Source of the DNA: Pediococcus acidilactici DSM 20284 | GTDB taxonomy: Bacteria; Bacillota; Bacilli; Lactobacillales; Lactobacillaceae | Reading direction: 5' to 3' | DNA length: 64,000 nucleotides | Assembly: GCF_000146325.1 (NCBI RefSeq) | Contig: NZ_GL397067.1 | Location: 375,747 to 439,746, forward strand | In this document: positions 36,067-45,932 of the stretch, one piece after another | Position numbering within the stretch: the first letter of the stretch is position 1 | Layout: each line of letters begins with the position of its first letter | Made by a program: the position numbers and the translations under genes | The notes under the pieces: model-generated | Databases searched by the model: none | Seen by the model: the letters and a program-made list of their open reading frames with translations, nothing else | What the model was told of the DNA's origin: nothing

Positions 36067-37221
36067 TTATTTGACCGAACCAATTCCTTTCTTAATTAAC
36101 CGAGCGATATTCTCCGCAACTTGGGCAACATCATGAGGACCAGTTGCCAAAGCTTCGCGTAGCGACTTAACTCCGGATACGCTCGTAAAAATTGCGTCAA
36201 TTGCGTTATCTGCGTATAATTCATCAATTCCCTTGCCGACGTTACCAGCAATTACAATCACCGGTGCATCTGGAGCAACTGCCTTAGTGGTTAGTGCTAC
36301 CCCATAGGGAGTTTTGCCATACTTAGTTTGAAAATCGATTCCCCCTTCTCCGGTAAATACGTAGTCCGCATTTTGCGCCTTATTTTTTAATCCGCTGTAT
36401 TCGATTACGATGTCGATCCCTTTTTTCATGGTTGCGTTAGTAAATGCTACTAGCCCGGCACCTAAACCGCCTGCAGCGCCCGCACCAGGGCGTTTAGCTA
36501 AATCAAGCCCTAAATCGCGCTGTAAGACTTTTGCATAATGAGTAAGGTTTTGATCCAGAAGTTGAACCATCTCGGGAGTCGCGCCCTTTTGGGGACCAAA
36601 AACCGCCGATGCGCCTTGTTTACCAATTAAGGGATTGGTGACGTCTGAGGCGATGATAATTTCCGTTTTTTTGATTCGGGGATCGATTTGGTTAACCTTA
36701 ATTTGCTTAAGTTGGTTTAAATTGCCCCCGCCTAGTTGAATAGCTTGACCACCATCGTCTAGCAACTCTGCTCCAAGAGCTTGGGCCATTCCGGCACCGC
36801 CATCGTTAGTGGCACTGCCACCGATGCCAATGATTAACCGATCAACTCCTTGATCAAGTGCCTTTAAAATCAGTTCGCCCGTCCCGAAAGTAGTTGCTTT
36901 TAATGGATTCCGAGTGGTTTTCGTAACGTATTGGATTCCACTGGCTTGCGACATTTCAATCACGCCGGTATGCTGGTCACCTAAAATTCCATAAGTGGCG
37001 TTTACGGGCTTACCAAGTGGACCGGTAACTTCAGCAGTCAACAGCCGTCCCTTAGTGGCGTCAACTAAAGATTGTACGGTTCCTTCACCACCGTCTGCCA
37101 TGGGAACGAGTGTATAAGTCGCTTCCGGAAAAATTCTTTTAAGTCCCGTTTTAATGGCGTTAGCGGCTTGTTTAGCCGTCATTCCATTTTTAAATGAATC
37201 TGGTGCAATCACAAATTTCAT
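36067..37221 (-). CDS. Glycerate kinase (GarK/GlxK family)
   Basis: Phosphorylates glycerate using ATP. 384 residues. DSFKNGMTAKQAANAI at the start, VPMADGGEGTVQSLV, and GIGGSATNDGGAGMAQALG in the middle are family motifs; GAGAAGGLGAGL lies in the C-terminal part. Whether the product is 2- or 3-phosphoglycerate is not decided by sequence. It is 15 bases after a GntP-type permease, which probably imports its substrate. Confidence 0.93.
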   Translation of the reverse strand: MKFVIAPDSFKNGMTAKQAANAIKTGLKRIFPEATYTLVPMADGGEGTVQSLVDATKGRLLTAEVTGPLGKPVNATYGILGDQHTGVIEMSQASGIQYVTKTTRNPLKATTFGTGELILKALDQGVDRLIIGIGGSATNDGGAGMAQALGAELLDDGGQAIQLGGGNLNQLKQIKVNQIDPRIKKTEIIIASDVTNPLIGKQGASAVFGPQKGATPEMVQLLDQNLTHYAKVLQRDLGLDLAKRPGAGAAGGLGAGLVAFTNATMKKGIDIVIEYSGLKNKAQNADYVFTGEGGIDFQTKYGKTPYGVALTTKAVAPDAPVIVIAGNVGKGIDELYADNAIDAIFTSVSGVKSLREALATGPHDVAQVAENIARLIKKGIGSVK

Positions 37222-37236
37222 TATTCTACTCCTTTA

Positions 37237-38529
37237 TTAAAAGAATCCATACATTACGGTTGCAACGATGGTCATTGACAATCCGACCAAGGTTTCATAG
37301 ATAATTGAACGAGAACGTTCCTTAATTTCCATATGCATGGCATTGGCTGTAACGTGAAAATAATTCCCGTGTGGCAAGTGATCAATTACCGTCGCCCCAG
37401 TATGTACCATCGCAGCAGCGCCTAACGGACTTACCCCAAAACCTAAGATGGCCTTACTAAAGGAGCCTGTCGCTAAGATAACCCCCGTCGACGTTGAAGC
37501 AGTTGCCGCCGCCATTAAGATTCCAGCTAACGGCGCCAAGAAGACTCCAGAAACGTGGCTGATTTTGATTAATTCAATAATTTTATTTGGCAAACTAGAC
37601 GTGGTAATTAACGCGCCAATCATTCCTGCTCCGATTAAAATCATGACTACATCGGTCATTCGGGCAATTCCAGATTGAGCGTAAGCCTTTAATTGTCGTC
37701 CCTTTCGCATTGCTAACGTCCCAACTACGGCAGCAAAGGGAAGCACGTAGGTGGCATCCAAATTTAAATTAGTTAAACCGTGAATATGTAAAAGTGAACT
37801 TAACGGATTTAGTAGCAACAAAACAATCGCTAAAATCGGGGTTACCAAGGCTGTGGCCAATGATGGCAACTCCGTAGGTTGCTTAGGCTTAGTTAAATTT
37901 GCAATATCCGTATCTAAGACCGCACTCCCACGATGTTTCAAAAAGGAAGCCACTAAAACTGCCACGATTAAACCAACGACACTGGGAATAAAGTCTGCAA
38001 TCATGATCTGACTTAGATTAACGCCAAACCCTTTTGCTGCAGCAATCGAATTGGGATTTGGTGAAATAATGTTTCCGGCTTTGCCGCCTCCGGAAAGGGC
38101 AACTAAGAGCGCCAATTTTGAAATATGCATGCGTTGGCCAACTTCAAGCGCAATCGGCGCAACGATTAAGACGGCAACTGGGATAAAGACTCCCACTCCC
38201 GTAATTACCATTGTCGCTAATGCTAAACTAAATAGCGCTAACTGATCCCCCAGTTTGTTAACAATGGTCTTAGCGATCACATCCGCTGCGCCGGATTCCA
38301 TCATCACCCCGGCAAGCATTCCGGCTGCAATTACCCGTAACACAGTTCCCATAACGCTTTGCGAGCCTTGAATGAGGACGTTAATGGTTTGGCTAAGTCC
38401 TGCTCCACCTAGCAAACAACCTAAAATTGCCCCCAACATTAACGAATAAACGGGGTTTAATTTCTTGAGAATAAGGATAATGGCAACGGCTAACCCCACT
38501 AGCGCTGCCCACCATGGTAATAAATGCAT
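37237..38529 (-). CDS. GntP-family gluconate/glycerate:H+ symporter
   Basis: 430 residues, about 12-14 membrane helices. The start at 38529 has AAAGGAG 6 bases before it; an ATG 7 codons earlier lacks a site. Typical segments: GAILGCLLGG, SGGGKAGNIISPNPNSIAAA and HTGATVIDHLPHGNYFH. The coupling to glycerate kinase suggests glycerate as the substrate; no gluconate kinase is nearby. A cre-like palindrome stands upstream. Confidence 0.88.
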   Translation of the reverse strand: MHLLPWWAALVGLAVAIILILKKLNPVYSLMLGAILGCLLGGAGLSQTINVLIQGSQSVMGTVLRVIAAGMLAGVMMESGAADVIAKTIVNKLGDQLALFSLALATMVITGVGVFIPVAVLIVAPIALEVGQRMHISKLALLVALSGGGKAGNIISPNPNSIAAAKGFGVNLSQIMIADFIPSVVGLIVAVLVASFLKHRGSAVLDTDIANLTKPKQPTELPSLATALVTPILAIVLLLLNPLSSLLHIHGLTNLNLDATYVLPFAAVVGTLAMRKGRQLKAYAQSGIARMTDVVMILIGAGMIGALITTSSLPNKIIELIKISHVSGVFLAPLAGILMAAATASTSTGVILATGSFSKAILGFGVSPLGAAAMVHTGATVIDHLPHGNYFHVTANAMHMEIKERSRSIIYETLVGLSMTIVATVMYGFF

Positions 38530-38564
38530 GAAATACTCCTTTCTTGTCAATCAATTCACATAAC

Positions 38565-38622
38565 ATTATACAGCTAATCACAAAGTAAAATAACCTCCTT
38601 TTCAAAAGTAAGCGCTTAACTT
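38565..38622 (-). promoter_or_regulatory. Promoter and cre-like site of the permease/glycerate kinase operon
   Basis: TATAAT on the minus strand at 38570-38565 with no strong -35. Upstream, AAGTAAGCGCTTAACTT (38606-38622) is an almost perfect palindrome around AAGCGCTT, the CcpA cre core. Its position, about 40 bases upstream of the -10 element, would suit catabolite control. Confidence 0.5.
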
Positions 38623-38632
38623 AGCAAATATG

Positions 38633-38695
38633 TAAAAAGGCTCTCCGTGACCAGATCCTCACCCTTCAGTGAGCATTGGTAGCGAAGAACCACGT
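38633..38695 (-). terminator. Terminator after the UvrA-like gene
   Basis: Read leftward: GGTTCT ... CTCAC, loop, GTGAG ... AGAGCC then TTTTT, a long stem with some mismatches and G-U pairs. Confidence 0.6.
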
Positions 38696-38703
38696 AATAA
38701 TTA

Positions 38704-41235
38704 TTAATCTTTTGCTGTGTTCTTAAAACGGCGCCAATAATTTGCTAAATATTGGGTGGTGAGACTTTGAGGGTCTTTAATTAATTCGCCAGGCTGACCG
38801 GTTGCAACAAGCTTGCCACCGTTTTGACCACCAGTAGGACCTAAATCAATTAAGTAATCCGCATTTACCATTAAATCGAGATCATGGGTAATCACAATAA
38901 TGGTTGCCTGTCGATCCAGCAAACGTTGAATGACTTGTAAAAGTACGCGGACGTCTAAAGGATGCAATCCAATGGTTGGTTCATCAAAAACAAATAGAGT
39001 GTTGGCTTGTTGTTGATTGAGATGCTTCACTAGTTTCAAGCGTTGCGCTTCTCCGCCCGATAAGCTAGGAGTATTTTCACCCAAATGTAAGTATCCTAAC
39101 CCGACTTCCATTAAGTTTTGCAAATCTTGTTGAATCTTGGTTTCGTCCTTAAAGACGGTAATCGCTGATTTTACGTCCAAGTTTAAAACGTCCACGATCG
39201 ACAAACCGTGCCATTTAATTTGCTGAATTTCAGGATTGTACCGTTCTCCATGACAAGTTGGGCAGACTTGTTGCATGTCTGGTAAAAACTGAATATCTAA
39301 AGTAATGCTTCCCGTCCCACCACAAGTCGGGCAGGCGCCCTGCTTGTTGTTGTAGGAGAAGTAGCTTGCCGTGTACTTTCGTTTTTTTGCTGCAGGTTGG
39401 CTAGCATATAGTTTACGTAAATTGTTCATGATATTAGTATACGTGGCAACCGTTGATCGAACACTTTTGCCAATTGGTTCGGCGTTGACGCTGACTACCT
39501 TTTTCAACGGGGTTTTTAGCTGCGTTACTTGTTTAGGGAGACTACGTTTTTGGGATTGCGCGGTGATTGCTGGGACTAAACTATCTAGGATTAAACTAGT
39601 CTTCCCCGCACCGGAAAAGCCGGTAACCGTGGTAAGCCGGTTGACGGGGATTTCAGCCCGCACATTTTGTAAATTGTAGTAGTCTTTAACGGTAAAATCG
39701 ATTAATTTAGCAGGGTCCTGATTATTGATTTTCCGGACGTGAATCGTTGCCGTTCCCTTCAAGTAAGGGCCAATCAAGGAATCGGGATCTTCGGCCAATT
39801 CTGCTGGAGTGCCTTGATTCAAAATATAGCCGCCTTCCTGACCAGAGCCGGGGCCAATTTCAATAATTTGATCAGCAGCGCGGATAACGGCTAAATTATG
39901 GTCAACGACCACCAATGAATTTCCTTGATCAACTAATTCCCGAAAGACTTTTAGCAAACCACTGACGTTATCGGGATGCAAACCAATGGAAGGTTCATCC
40001 AACACGTATAAGACTCCCGTAGTCTTTGTACGTAAAGTTCGTGCTAATTGGATTCGTTGTAACTCCCCTGTCGAAAGACTATTACCGTTTCTTGAAAGGG
40101 TTAGATAATCTAAACCTAGATCGAGTAAAGGACGTAAGTTATGGCTAAATTCGGCAAACAAACTATCCGCCATCTTTTGCATGTCCGCGGGAAGTTCTGC
40201 GAGGACCTTTTCCATCCAGGAGTTTAAGTCGCCTAAGGCAAGGTCAGAAACTTCGGCAATGTTTTTTCCGCCGGTCGTCTGCTGCATTAATTCCGGTTTC
40301 AACCGGCTTCCGTGACAGACGGGACAAGTCGAATAGTTAAAAAATTGACTTATCCGAGCCTGCGCCCGTTCGCTTTTGCTCGTTTTAGCTGATTCGAGTA
40401 CGGCCTGATGCGCATTTTCGTATAAAGCGTTAAAATCGTGGAAAACCCGGCCGGTTCCCGAACGAAAGTCCATCCGGTATTTTTTCTGGGGACCGTTTAA
40501 GATAAAGTCCTTTTCTTTAGCAGTCAATTCTTTGTAAGGCACGTTAATCCGCACACCGGCCTGTTCGGCAACCTTGGGCATAAAGTTTCTTCCTGGAAGA
40601 TGCCAGGAAGCGACTGCACCATCAGCAACACTAAGGTTAGGATCACCGATTAATTTATCTTCGTCCAGTTGCCGGACTTTTCCAGTCCCCTGACAACGCT
40701 CGCAAGCTCCGTCACTATTGAAGGAAAATTGCTCCGCACTAGGGACGTAAAAGGCAACTCCACAAACGGGACAGGTGATTCTACCCATTGCATCACCACT
40801 TTCACTCATTGCTTGAGCAATCGCTAAGCTGGGCTTTACTCGGTGACCATTGGGGCAAACGGGCGAACCTAAACGAGAAAAAATTAACCGGATTACGTTT
40901 AAGGTCTCGCTCATCGTCCCAACCGTGGCCCTTTCGGACGGAACACTCGGTCGTTGCCGAAGCGCCAAGGCGGATGGAATGTGTTCTACACTAGTGACGT
41001 CCGCCTGTGAGCCTAGTTTAATCCGTCTTCTTGTGTAGGTCGACAGGGCTTCCAAATATCGCCGAGAGCCTTCTTCATAAAGGATTCCCATGGCTAACGA
41101 ACTCTTCCCGGATCCGGAAAGGCCCGAAATTGCAACAAATTGGTGTAAAGGAATGTCCACGTCAATATTTTTTAAATTATGGACACGTCCTCCGCGAACG
41201 TTAATTTGGGTTGGTAAGACTGCTTGATTTTCCAT
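38704..41235 (-). CDS. UvrA-like ABC ATPase lacking the UvrB-binding domain (UvrA2/DrrC type)
   Basis: 843 residues against about 940-960 for UvrA. Two ABC cassettes: Walker A SGLSGSGKSSL (about 35-45) and TGFSGAGKTSL; ABC signatures LSTGELQRIQLARTL and LSGGEAQRLKLVKHL; Walker B VLDEPSIGLHP and VFDEPTIGLHP. Zinc Cys pairs CPVCG, CERCQG, CPVCHG, CPTCGG are kept. The UvrB-interaction insert between CPNGH and the second Cys pair is gone. Such paralogues are linked to drug or DNA-damage tolerance in actinobacteria; the role here is unknown. No UvrB or UvrC gene is adjacent. Confidence 0.88.
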   Translation of the reverse strand: MENQAVLPTQINVRGGRVHNLKNIDVDIPLHQFVAISGLSGSGKSSLAMGILYEEGSRRYLEALSTYTRRRIKLGSQADVTSVEHIPSALALRQRPSVPSERATVGTMSETLNVIRLIFSRLGSPVCPNGHRVKPSLAIAQAMSESGDAMGRITCPVCGVAFYVPSAEQFSFNSDGACERCQGTGKVRQLDEDKLIGDPNLSVADGAVASWHLPGRNFMPKVAEQAGVRINVPYKELTAKEKDFILNGPQKKYRMDFRSGTGRVFHDFNALYENAHQAVLESAKTSKSERAQARISQFFNYSTCPVCHGSRLKPELMQQTTGGKNIAEVSDLALGDLNSWMEKVLAELPADMQKMADSLFAEFSHNLRPLLDLGLDYLTLSRNGNSLSTGELQRIQLARTLRTKTTGVLYVLDEPSIGLHPDNVSGLLKVFRELVDQGNSLVVVDHNLAVIRAADQIIEIGPGSGQEGGYILNQGTPAELAEDPDSLIGPYLKGTATIHVRKINNQDPAKLIDFTVKDYYNLQNVRAEIPVNRLTTVTGFSGAGKTSLILDSLVPAITAQSQKRSLPKQVTQLKTPLKKVVSVNAEPIGKSVRSTVATYTNIMNNLRKLYASQPAAKKRKYTASYFSYNNKQGACPTCGGTGSITLDIQFLPDMQQVCPTCHGERYNPEIQQIKWHGLSIVDVLNLDVKSAITVFKDETKIQQDLQNLMEVGLGYLHLGENTPSLSGGEAQRLKLVKHLNQQQANTLFVFDEPTIGLHPLDVRVLLQVIQRLLDRQATIIVITHDLDLMVNADYLIDLGPTGGQNGGKLVATGQPGELIKDPQSLTTQYLANYWRRFKNTAKD

Positions 41236-41486
41236 TACTGCTTATGGATCTCCTTTCGAATAACAACATTTTTAAGATAGCCATGGAGTTGTAGGCAATA
41301 AGAAAAGTTGAATATTTTTCCGTGAAACCTGCTAACTGCAATTCTATTCTCATTAGATAATAAATTAAAATTGTGTTTGTGATACTTTTTAAAACGACAA
41401 TATTTTTTATTAAAAATATGAACTATTTTACGAGTACTAATTTTCAAGCAAGGTCATAGAGTTTCCTTGTTTACTTTTCTATTGGA

Positions 41487-42806
41487 TTAGTCATGCCTCC
41501 GATGCCAATCTTTAATTTGTTTTAACCGCTCTTTAAAGCGACCTTCCTTGCCTTCTTCCGTCGGAATATAATATTCGTTGCCAGCCACTGAAGGCGGCAT
41601 GGTTTCCATGGTGGTTAGTTTGTCTTTGGCATTGTGTGCTAATTCATATCCGGTTCCGTATCCTAAATCTTTCATTAATTTAGTAGGTGCGTTTCTTAAT
41701 TGTAGAGGGACTGGGTCGTTGGCAGTTTTTTTAACATCCTTTGCAGCAGCTAAACGAGCCTTGTAAACGGCATTAGATTTAGGTGCTAGTGACAAATAAG
41801 TAACGGCTTCCACCAAATGAACGTCACATTCTGGCATTCCTAAAAATTGACAAGCTTGAAAAACGATAATGGTAATGTTTAGGGCGTTAGGGTCAGCTAA
41901 TCCTACGTCCTCACTTGCAAAACGAACTAGTCTCCGAGCTATGTAAAGAGGATCTTCACCACCTTCAAGCATTCGCGAGAGCCAGTAAATTGCAGCGTCA
42001 ACATCACTATTGCGCATTGATTTATGCAGAGCGGAAATAATATTGTAATGCTCTTCCCCGTTTTTATCATAAAGAACAAACTTGCGACTAATCAATTGGC
42101 CTAAATCGTCCTTAGTTATTGTAATAGCCTCACCTTGTTTTTTTCCATTTAGGACCGCCATTTCAAGTATATTCAGCGCTTTTCGGGCATCGCCATCAGC
42201 AAAGTTTGCAATGGCATTAATTTGATTTTCTTCAATTTTGATTTTTTGATTATCAAAAGCTTGGGAATTGCTGATCACATTCTGAATTAATTTAACAAGA
42301 TCCCCTTGTTCTAGAGGTTTAAGAACAAATACTTTACATCTGGATAATAAAGCGGAATTCACTTCAAAAGAAGGATTTTCCGTAGTAGCGCCAATTAAAA
42401 TAATGCTACCTTTTTCCACATAAGGCAGGAAGGCATCTTGTTGAGACTTATTAAAACGATGAATTTCATCAACAAAGACCAAAGTTTTCTGGCCGATTTC
42501 GCGGTCTAATTCAGCTTGTTGCATAATTTTTTTTATTTTACTAATACTACTATCAACTGCACTAAAAGTTAAAAATTTGGAGTTAGTTTTATTAGCAATA
42601 ATTTGAGCTAAAGTAGTTTTGCCAACCCCAGGTGGTCCCCAAAAAATCATCGAGGAGAGCTGATCATTTTCAATGATTTCACGCAATATCTTACCAGGGC
42701 CTAATAGATGCTCCTGACCAACAAATTCGTCTAAATTACTAGGACGTACTCGGTTAGCCAAGGGCGTGTTATTAAATTTGTTTTCGAAAAGTGAACCTTG
42801 TCGCAT
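41487..42806 (-). CDS. rarA: Replication-associated recombination protein A (RarA/MgsA)
   Basis: AAA+ ATPase acting at stalled replication forks. 439 residues: Walker A GPPGVGKTTLA (about 58-68), Walker B LVFVDEIHRFNKSQQD, arginine-finger region NPSFEVNSALLSRCKVF, and the C-terminal tetramerisation domain. Divergent from merR. AGGAGATG precedes the ATG at 42806. Between its stop and the UvrA-like gene 250 AT-rich bases hold no supported gene. Confidence 0.95.
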   Translation of the reverse strand: MRQGSLFENKFNNTPLANRVRPSNLDEFVGQEHLLGPGKILREIIENDQLSSMIFWGPPGVGKTTLAQIIANKTNSKFLTFSAVDSSISKIKKIMQQAELDREIGQKTLVFVDEIHRFNKSQQDAFLPYVEKGSIILIGATTENPSFEVNSALLSRCKVFVLKPLEQGDLVKLIQNVISNSQAFDNQKIKIEENQINAIANFADGDARKALNILEMAVLNGKKQGEAITITKDDLGQLISRKFVLYDKNGEEHYNIISALHKSMRNSDVDAAIYWLSRMLEGGEDPLYIARRLVRFASEDVGLADPNALNITIIVFQACQFLGMPECDVHLVEAVTYLSLAPKSNAVYKARLAAAKDVKKTANDPVPLQLRNAPTKLMKDLGYGTGYELAHNAKDKLTTMETMPPSVAGNEYYIPTEEGKEGRFKERLKQIKDWHRRHD

Positions 42807-42901
42807 TCGTCAAACATCTCCTCTACTGAATATAGCGCTAAAAATAAATGCTATAATACATTCTAGTCTATAACGTTACGTAACAGTCAAGAGGTGTTTG
42901 T

Positions 42902-43702
42902 ATGTTAAAAATTAGTGAAATGGCTAAGCTAGCTGATACTACTCGGCGAACTCTAATTTTTTATGATGAAAAGGATGTCTTCAAACCAGCACGTAAGACA
43001 AGTACAGGCTACCGGTATTACACGTATGATCAGCTGTATGATTTAATGTTTATTCGAGGATTACGCAGTCTAGATATTCCTTTAGATAAGATTAAAAAAA
43101 TAAAGAACACTAATGAAGCAACTAGTGAGTTATTAGCTACTCAAAAACAAATTGATCAAAAATTAAGCGAATTAATTAAAATTAAGAAAATTATCAATAA
43201 ACGTCTGGAAAAGAATAACTGCTTGAAATTGGAAAACTTATACCAGCCAATTATTAAAGAACACAATCAATTATTTTTTTGGTGTTCTCCGCAATCGATC
43301 AGTTGTACCGCAGAAGAAGTTGCGGAAATGTTTTCTAAATTTTATAAAGAGCTCGATGATTTGGCAGTAGTTAATACTGGAAAATCTGGATTTTTAACAA
43401 ATTTATCGCTTAAGGATCCTAATGGATACGATGAAGCTTCTTTCAGAATTATTAAGGAAAACGACTTAGCGAAGCGCTCCGCAGTTATGCCGATGATTGA
43501 ACGGCCTTCGGGGAAGTATGTTTCAATTTGCATTGAAAATACTCTTAAAGGAATTCATAAGGGACTGAACCAGCTAAAAATCTTTTGTACGCAAAATAAT
43601 TTAAAAACTAACGAGTATCTCTGGCAAATCAATGCTTCTGATGATTTAGTAGAAAACGGTGCTTCAAAATACGGCTGGTTAGAGTATTCAATTATAAATT
43701 AA
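42902..43702 (+). CDS. MerR-family regulator with GyrI-like effector domain
   Basis: 266 residues: winged HTH (ISEMAKLADTTRRTLIFYDE; about 3-70), a dimerisation coiled coil (about 75-115), and a C-terminal domain (about 120-266) of the kind that binds small hydrophobic ligands. It faces rarA divergently; a TATAAT box at 42852-42857 lies between them. No obvious target transporter is adjacent, so its regulon is unknown. Confidence 0.85.
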   Translation: MLKISEMAKLADTTRRTLIFYDEKDVFKPARKTSTGYRYYTYDQLYDLMFIRGLRSLDIPLDKIKKIKNTNEATSELLATQKQIDQKLSELIKIKKIINKRLEKNNCLKLENLYQPIIKEHNQLFFWCSPQSISCTAEEVAEMFSKFYKELDDLAVVNTGKSGFLTNLSLKDPNGYDEASFRIIKENDLAKRSAVMPMIERPSGKYVSICIENTLKGIHKGLNQLKIFCTQNNLKTNEYLWQINASDDLVENGASKYGWLEYSIIN

Positions 43703-43766
43703 TCATATGTAAAACTTGGTAAAGGGATAGTAATTAATAAAGCCACTCTAAAAATAGTAGTCAAAA

Positions 43767-43810
43767 GAAAAAAAGCTCCCCAAGAATATTGGATTCTTGA
43801 GGAGCTTTTT
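43767..43810. terminator. Bidirectional terminator between merR and ppaC
   Basis: AAAAAAGCTCCCCAAGAAT and ATTCTTGAGGAGCTTTTT around a short loop; strong GC stem for converging genes. Confidence 0.88.
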
Positions 43811-43925
43811 AAAGTAAACACTAAAAGCTAATTGGTTGTTTTTACTTAATTTAAAACTGGTAACTATATCAAACTTAGAGATAATTTTGTTTTCGTTAAA
43901 TATACTACTTAGCTTTTAACGCTGA

Positions 43926-44858
43926 TTATTCAAAAGCCTTCATGAGTGGTGGTACCACTTGCTTCTTCCGGGATACAACGCCAGGAAGGTCGGCAATGTT
44001 ATGGTCACTTAACTTAACGTCAAAGGCCTTTTCAACCATTTCCTTAGGTTCGCCAACTACTAATAGACGAGAATCGCTTGTCAAAATGTTAGTTGCCAAT
44101 AGTAAGAACATGTCGTAACCGTTCTTTTGGTTTTCGTCTTCCATTGTCTTAACTAAGGCATCTTCACGAGCGAACACGTCGTCCAAATCAACGGTGTTTA
44201 CTTGGCCAATGCGAACTTTCTTACCGCCCATGTCGAAGCTCTTTGCGTCGCCATCAACTAGTTCAAGTTCACTCTTGCTTGATAAATCAGTACCTGCTTT
44301 TAGCATCGCCAAACCGTATTCTTCAACGTTAACGTCAGCAATCTTAGCTAAAGTTTCTACAGCCTTACGGTCGTCATCCGTAGTGGTTGGTGACTTAAGT
44401 AAAAGCGTATCGGAAATAATTGCTGAAAGCATTAGTCCAGCAATCTTAGCTGGAATTTCAATTCCTGCTTCTTTAAACATCTTGGTTAAGATGGTGCTTG
44501 TGCAGCCAACTGGTTCAGCACGGTAGAATAGTGGTTGAGCAGTTTCAAAGTTGGCAATCCGGTGGTGATCAACTACGGCCGTTACCGTAACTTGGTCTAC
44601 ATCTTGTGCACTTTGTTGCTTTTCGTTGTGGTCTACTAACATTACAGAGTCCACTTCGTTAGCCACGGTTTCAACCACCCGAGGAGCTGGTTCGTTAAAG
44701 TGATTTAAAACGTATTCCGTTTCTGGATTAGGGTTACCTAATGCAACGGCTTCAACGTCCTTTACGCCCATTTGAGTTTGGTAATATGCAAATGCCTTTG
44801 CCGCAACAATGGCATCTGTATCAGGGTTAGAATGTCCAAAAATAAGTTGTTTAGTCAT
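43926..44858 (-). CDS. ppaC: Manganese-dependent inorganic pyrophosphatase (family II)
   Basis: Hydrolyses pyrophosphate, driving biosynthesis. 310 residues: DHH domain with GHSNPDTDA near the N-terminus and VDHHRIANF (about 91-99), and the DHHA2 domain with the substrate-binding [10 protein letters not shown] near the end. No CBS insert. Its start overlaps the lysR stop by 8 bases, so the two are translationally coupled, an unusual pairing. Confidence 0.96.
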   Translation of the reverse strand: MTKQLIFGHSNPDTDAIVAAKAFAYYQTQMGVKDVEAVALGNPNPETEYVLNHFNEPAPRVVETVANEVDSVMLVDHNEKQQSAQDVDQVTVTAVVDHHRIANFETAQPLFYRAEPVGCTSTILTKMFKEAGIEIPAKIAGLMLSAIISDTLLLKSPTTTDDDRKAVETLAKIADVNVEEYGLAMLKAGTDLSSKSELELVDGDAKSFDMGGKKVRIGQVNTVDLDDVFAREDALVKTMEDENQKNGYDMFLLLATNILTSDSRLLVVGEPKEMVEKAFDVKLSDHNIADLPGVVSRKKQVVPPLMKAFE

Positions 44859-45837
44859 TATCTGAATGCTCCTTTAATCTATTATTAGTTATCTCTTCTA
44901 ATCTTTCAGTATACCCTTTTTTGGCTAAGTATGCCTCAAATTCATTCAAAAAGCTTTCGATTCTTGGAATGCTATCTTTATCTCTTCTAAAGACAAAGTC
45001 TAAATCAAACGAAATTACCGGATCCAACTTAGCCGTAAAGACTCCCTTTTTACGTGGGTGAGCCATTACGTATGATTCTGGCAACGCGGTTACCACGTCG
45101 GTCGCGTTCACAAAATGCCGAATCTGGTCGGGAGTGGTAAAGCAAGCGACACTATGCGGGCGGTTAACTAAGGCATTTTTATAAGCCTCTTTGATTACCC
45201 CATCTAAATAGAACTCTTCAGGGTAAGTTACCCAATTGTAGTTGATTGTTTTTTGCAACTTAATCCGCTTTTGACGAGCGATTTTTTCATCATGATGAAT
45301 AAAAACTAAGCTTTCACTCGTGATTTTGCGGGACTGGTATGGTTTCCAGTTTTTAATACTGTCGTCTGGCAAATACATAATTGCTAGATCCACTTTATTA
45401 TTTTCTAGATTTTCCCAAATTTCTTTTCTAGTCAGCATGTGGACAATGATTTTAATTCCGGGTTCCTTTTGGTAATAGTGCGCAATAAAGTCTTCGAAAA
45501 TTTGGGTCTCAATCGAGGATAAAATTCCAATTGAAATTTCACCTTGACTTGCATTTGACGACTGTTGAATTTCGTCAGTTGCATTATTCAAGACACGGTT
45601 AATTTCATGACTAGCACTTAACATTGTGTATCCGGCATCGGTCAACCGCAATTTTTTCCCTACCGAATAAAATAGCGGTGCTCCAATGGTGTGCTCTAGT
45701 TTTTTAATTTGCTGGGTAAGCGCAGGTTGCGTAATCCCTAGAATTTGCGCAGCTTGCGTATAGTTCATCGTATCTGAAAGTTGCAAAAAATATGTCAACG
45801 CTTTTGAAGAAAAGATCTTTTCTTGTTTAGTCCGCAT
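44851..45837 (-). CDS. LysR-family transcriptional regulator coupled to ppaC
   Basis: 328 residues: HTH ([20 protein letters not shown], about 24-43) and a periplasmic-binding-like effector domain (about 95-300). The last bases overlap the start of ppaC. The target and effector are unknown; LysR proteins of this type in streptococci and lactobacilli often sense metabolites. Two ATTAAG-TTAAT repeats lie upstream, suggesting autoregulation, so pyrophosphatase would come under its control. Confidence 0.88.
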   Translation of the reverse strand: MRTKQEKIFSSKALTYFLQLSDTMNYTQAAQILGITQPALTQQIKKLEHTIGAPLFYSVGKKLRLTDAGYTMLSASHEINRVLNNATDEIQQSSNASQGEISIGILSSIETQIFEDFIAHYYQKEPGIKIIVHMLTRKEIWENLENNKVDLAIMYLPDDSIKNWKPYQSRKITSESLVFIHHDEKIARQKRIKLQKTINYNWVTYPEEFYLDGVIKEAYKNALVNRPHSVACFTTPDQIRHFVNATDVVTALPESYVMAHPRKKGVFTAKLDPVISFDLDFVFRRDKDSIPRIESFLNEFEAYLAKKGYTERLEEITNNRLKEHSDND

Positions 45838-45857
45838 GTTCGTACACCTCGAGTTTC

Positions 45858-45899
45858 ATTAAGCTTAATCGTCTAATAATCATTATAATTAAGTTTAAT
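45858..45899. promoter_or_regulatory. Twin operator-like repeats upstream of lysR
   Basis: ATTAAGCTTAAT (45858-45869, perfect palindrome) and ATTAAGTTTAAT (45888-45899), 30 bases apart start to start, close to three helical turns. Fits two LysR dimers bound on one face of the DNA; they lie 21-62 bases upstream of the lysR start. Confidence 0.6.
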
Positions 45900-45932
45900 A
45901 TTACTCCCTGTAAAGAGCAAGGGGTAATCGCT

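Noticed and set aside
41235-41447. A 70-codon leftward frame between the UvrA-like gene and rarA
   Set aside because: Lysine-, asparagine- and histidine-rich low-complexity sequence without a domain pattern; its stop abuts the UvrA-like start region.
42808-42901. A classic 19-bp-spaced MerR operator between rarA and merR
   Set aside because: TATAAT at 42852 is clear, but no convincing -35 at 19 bases or dyad between them was found.
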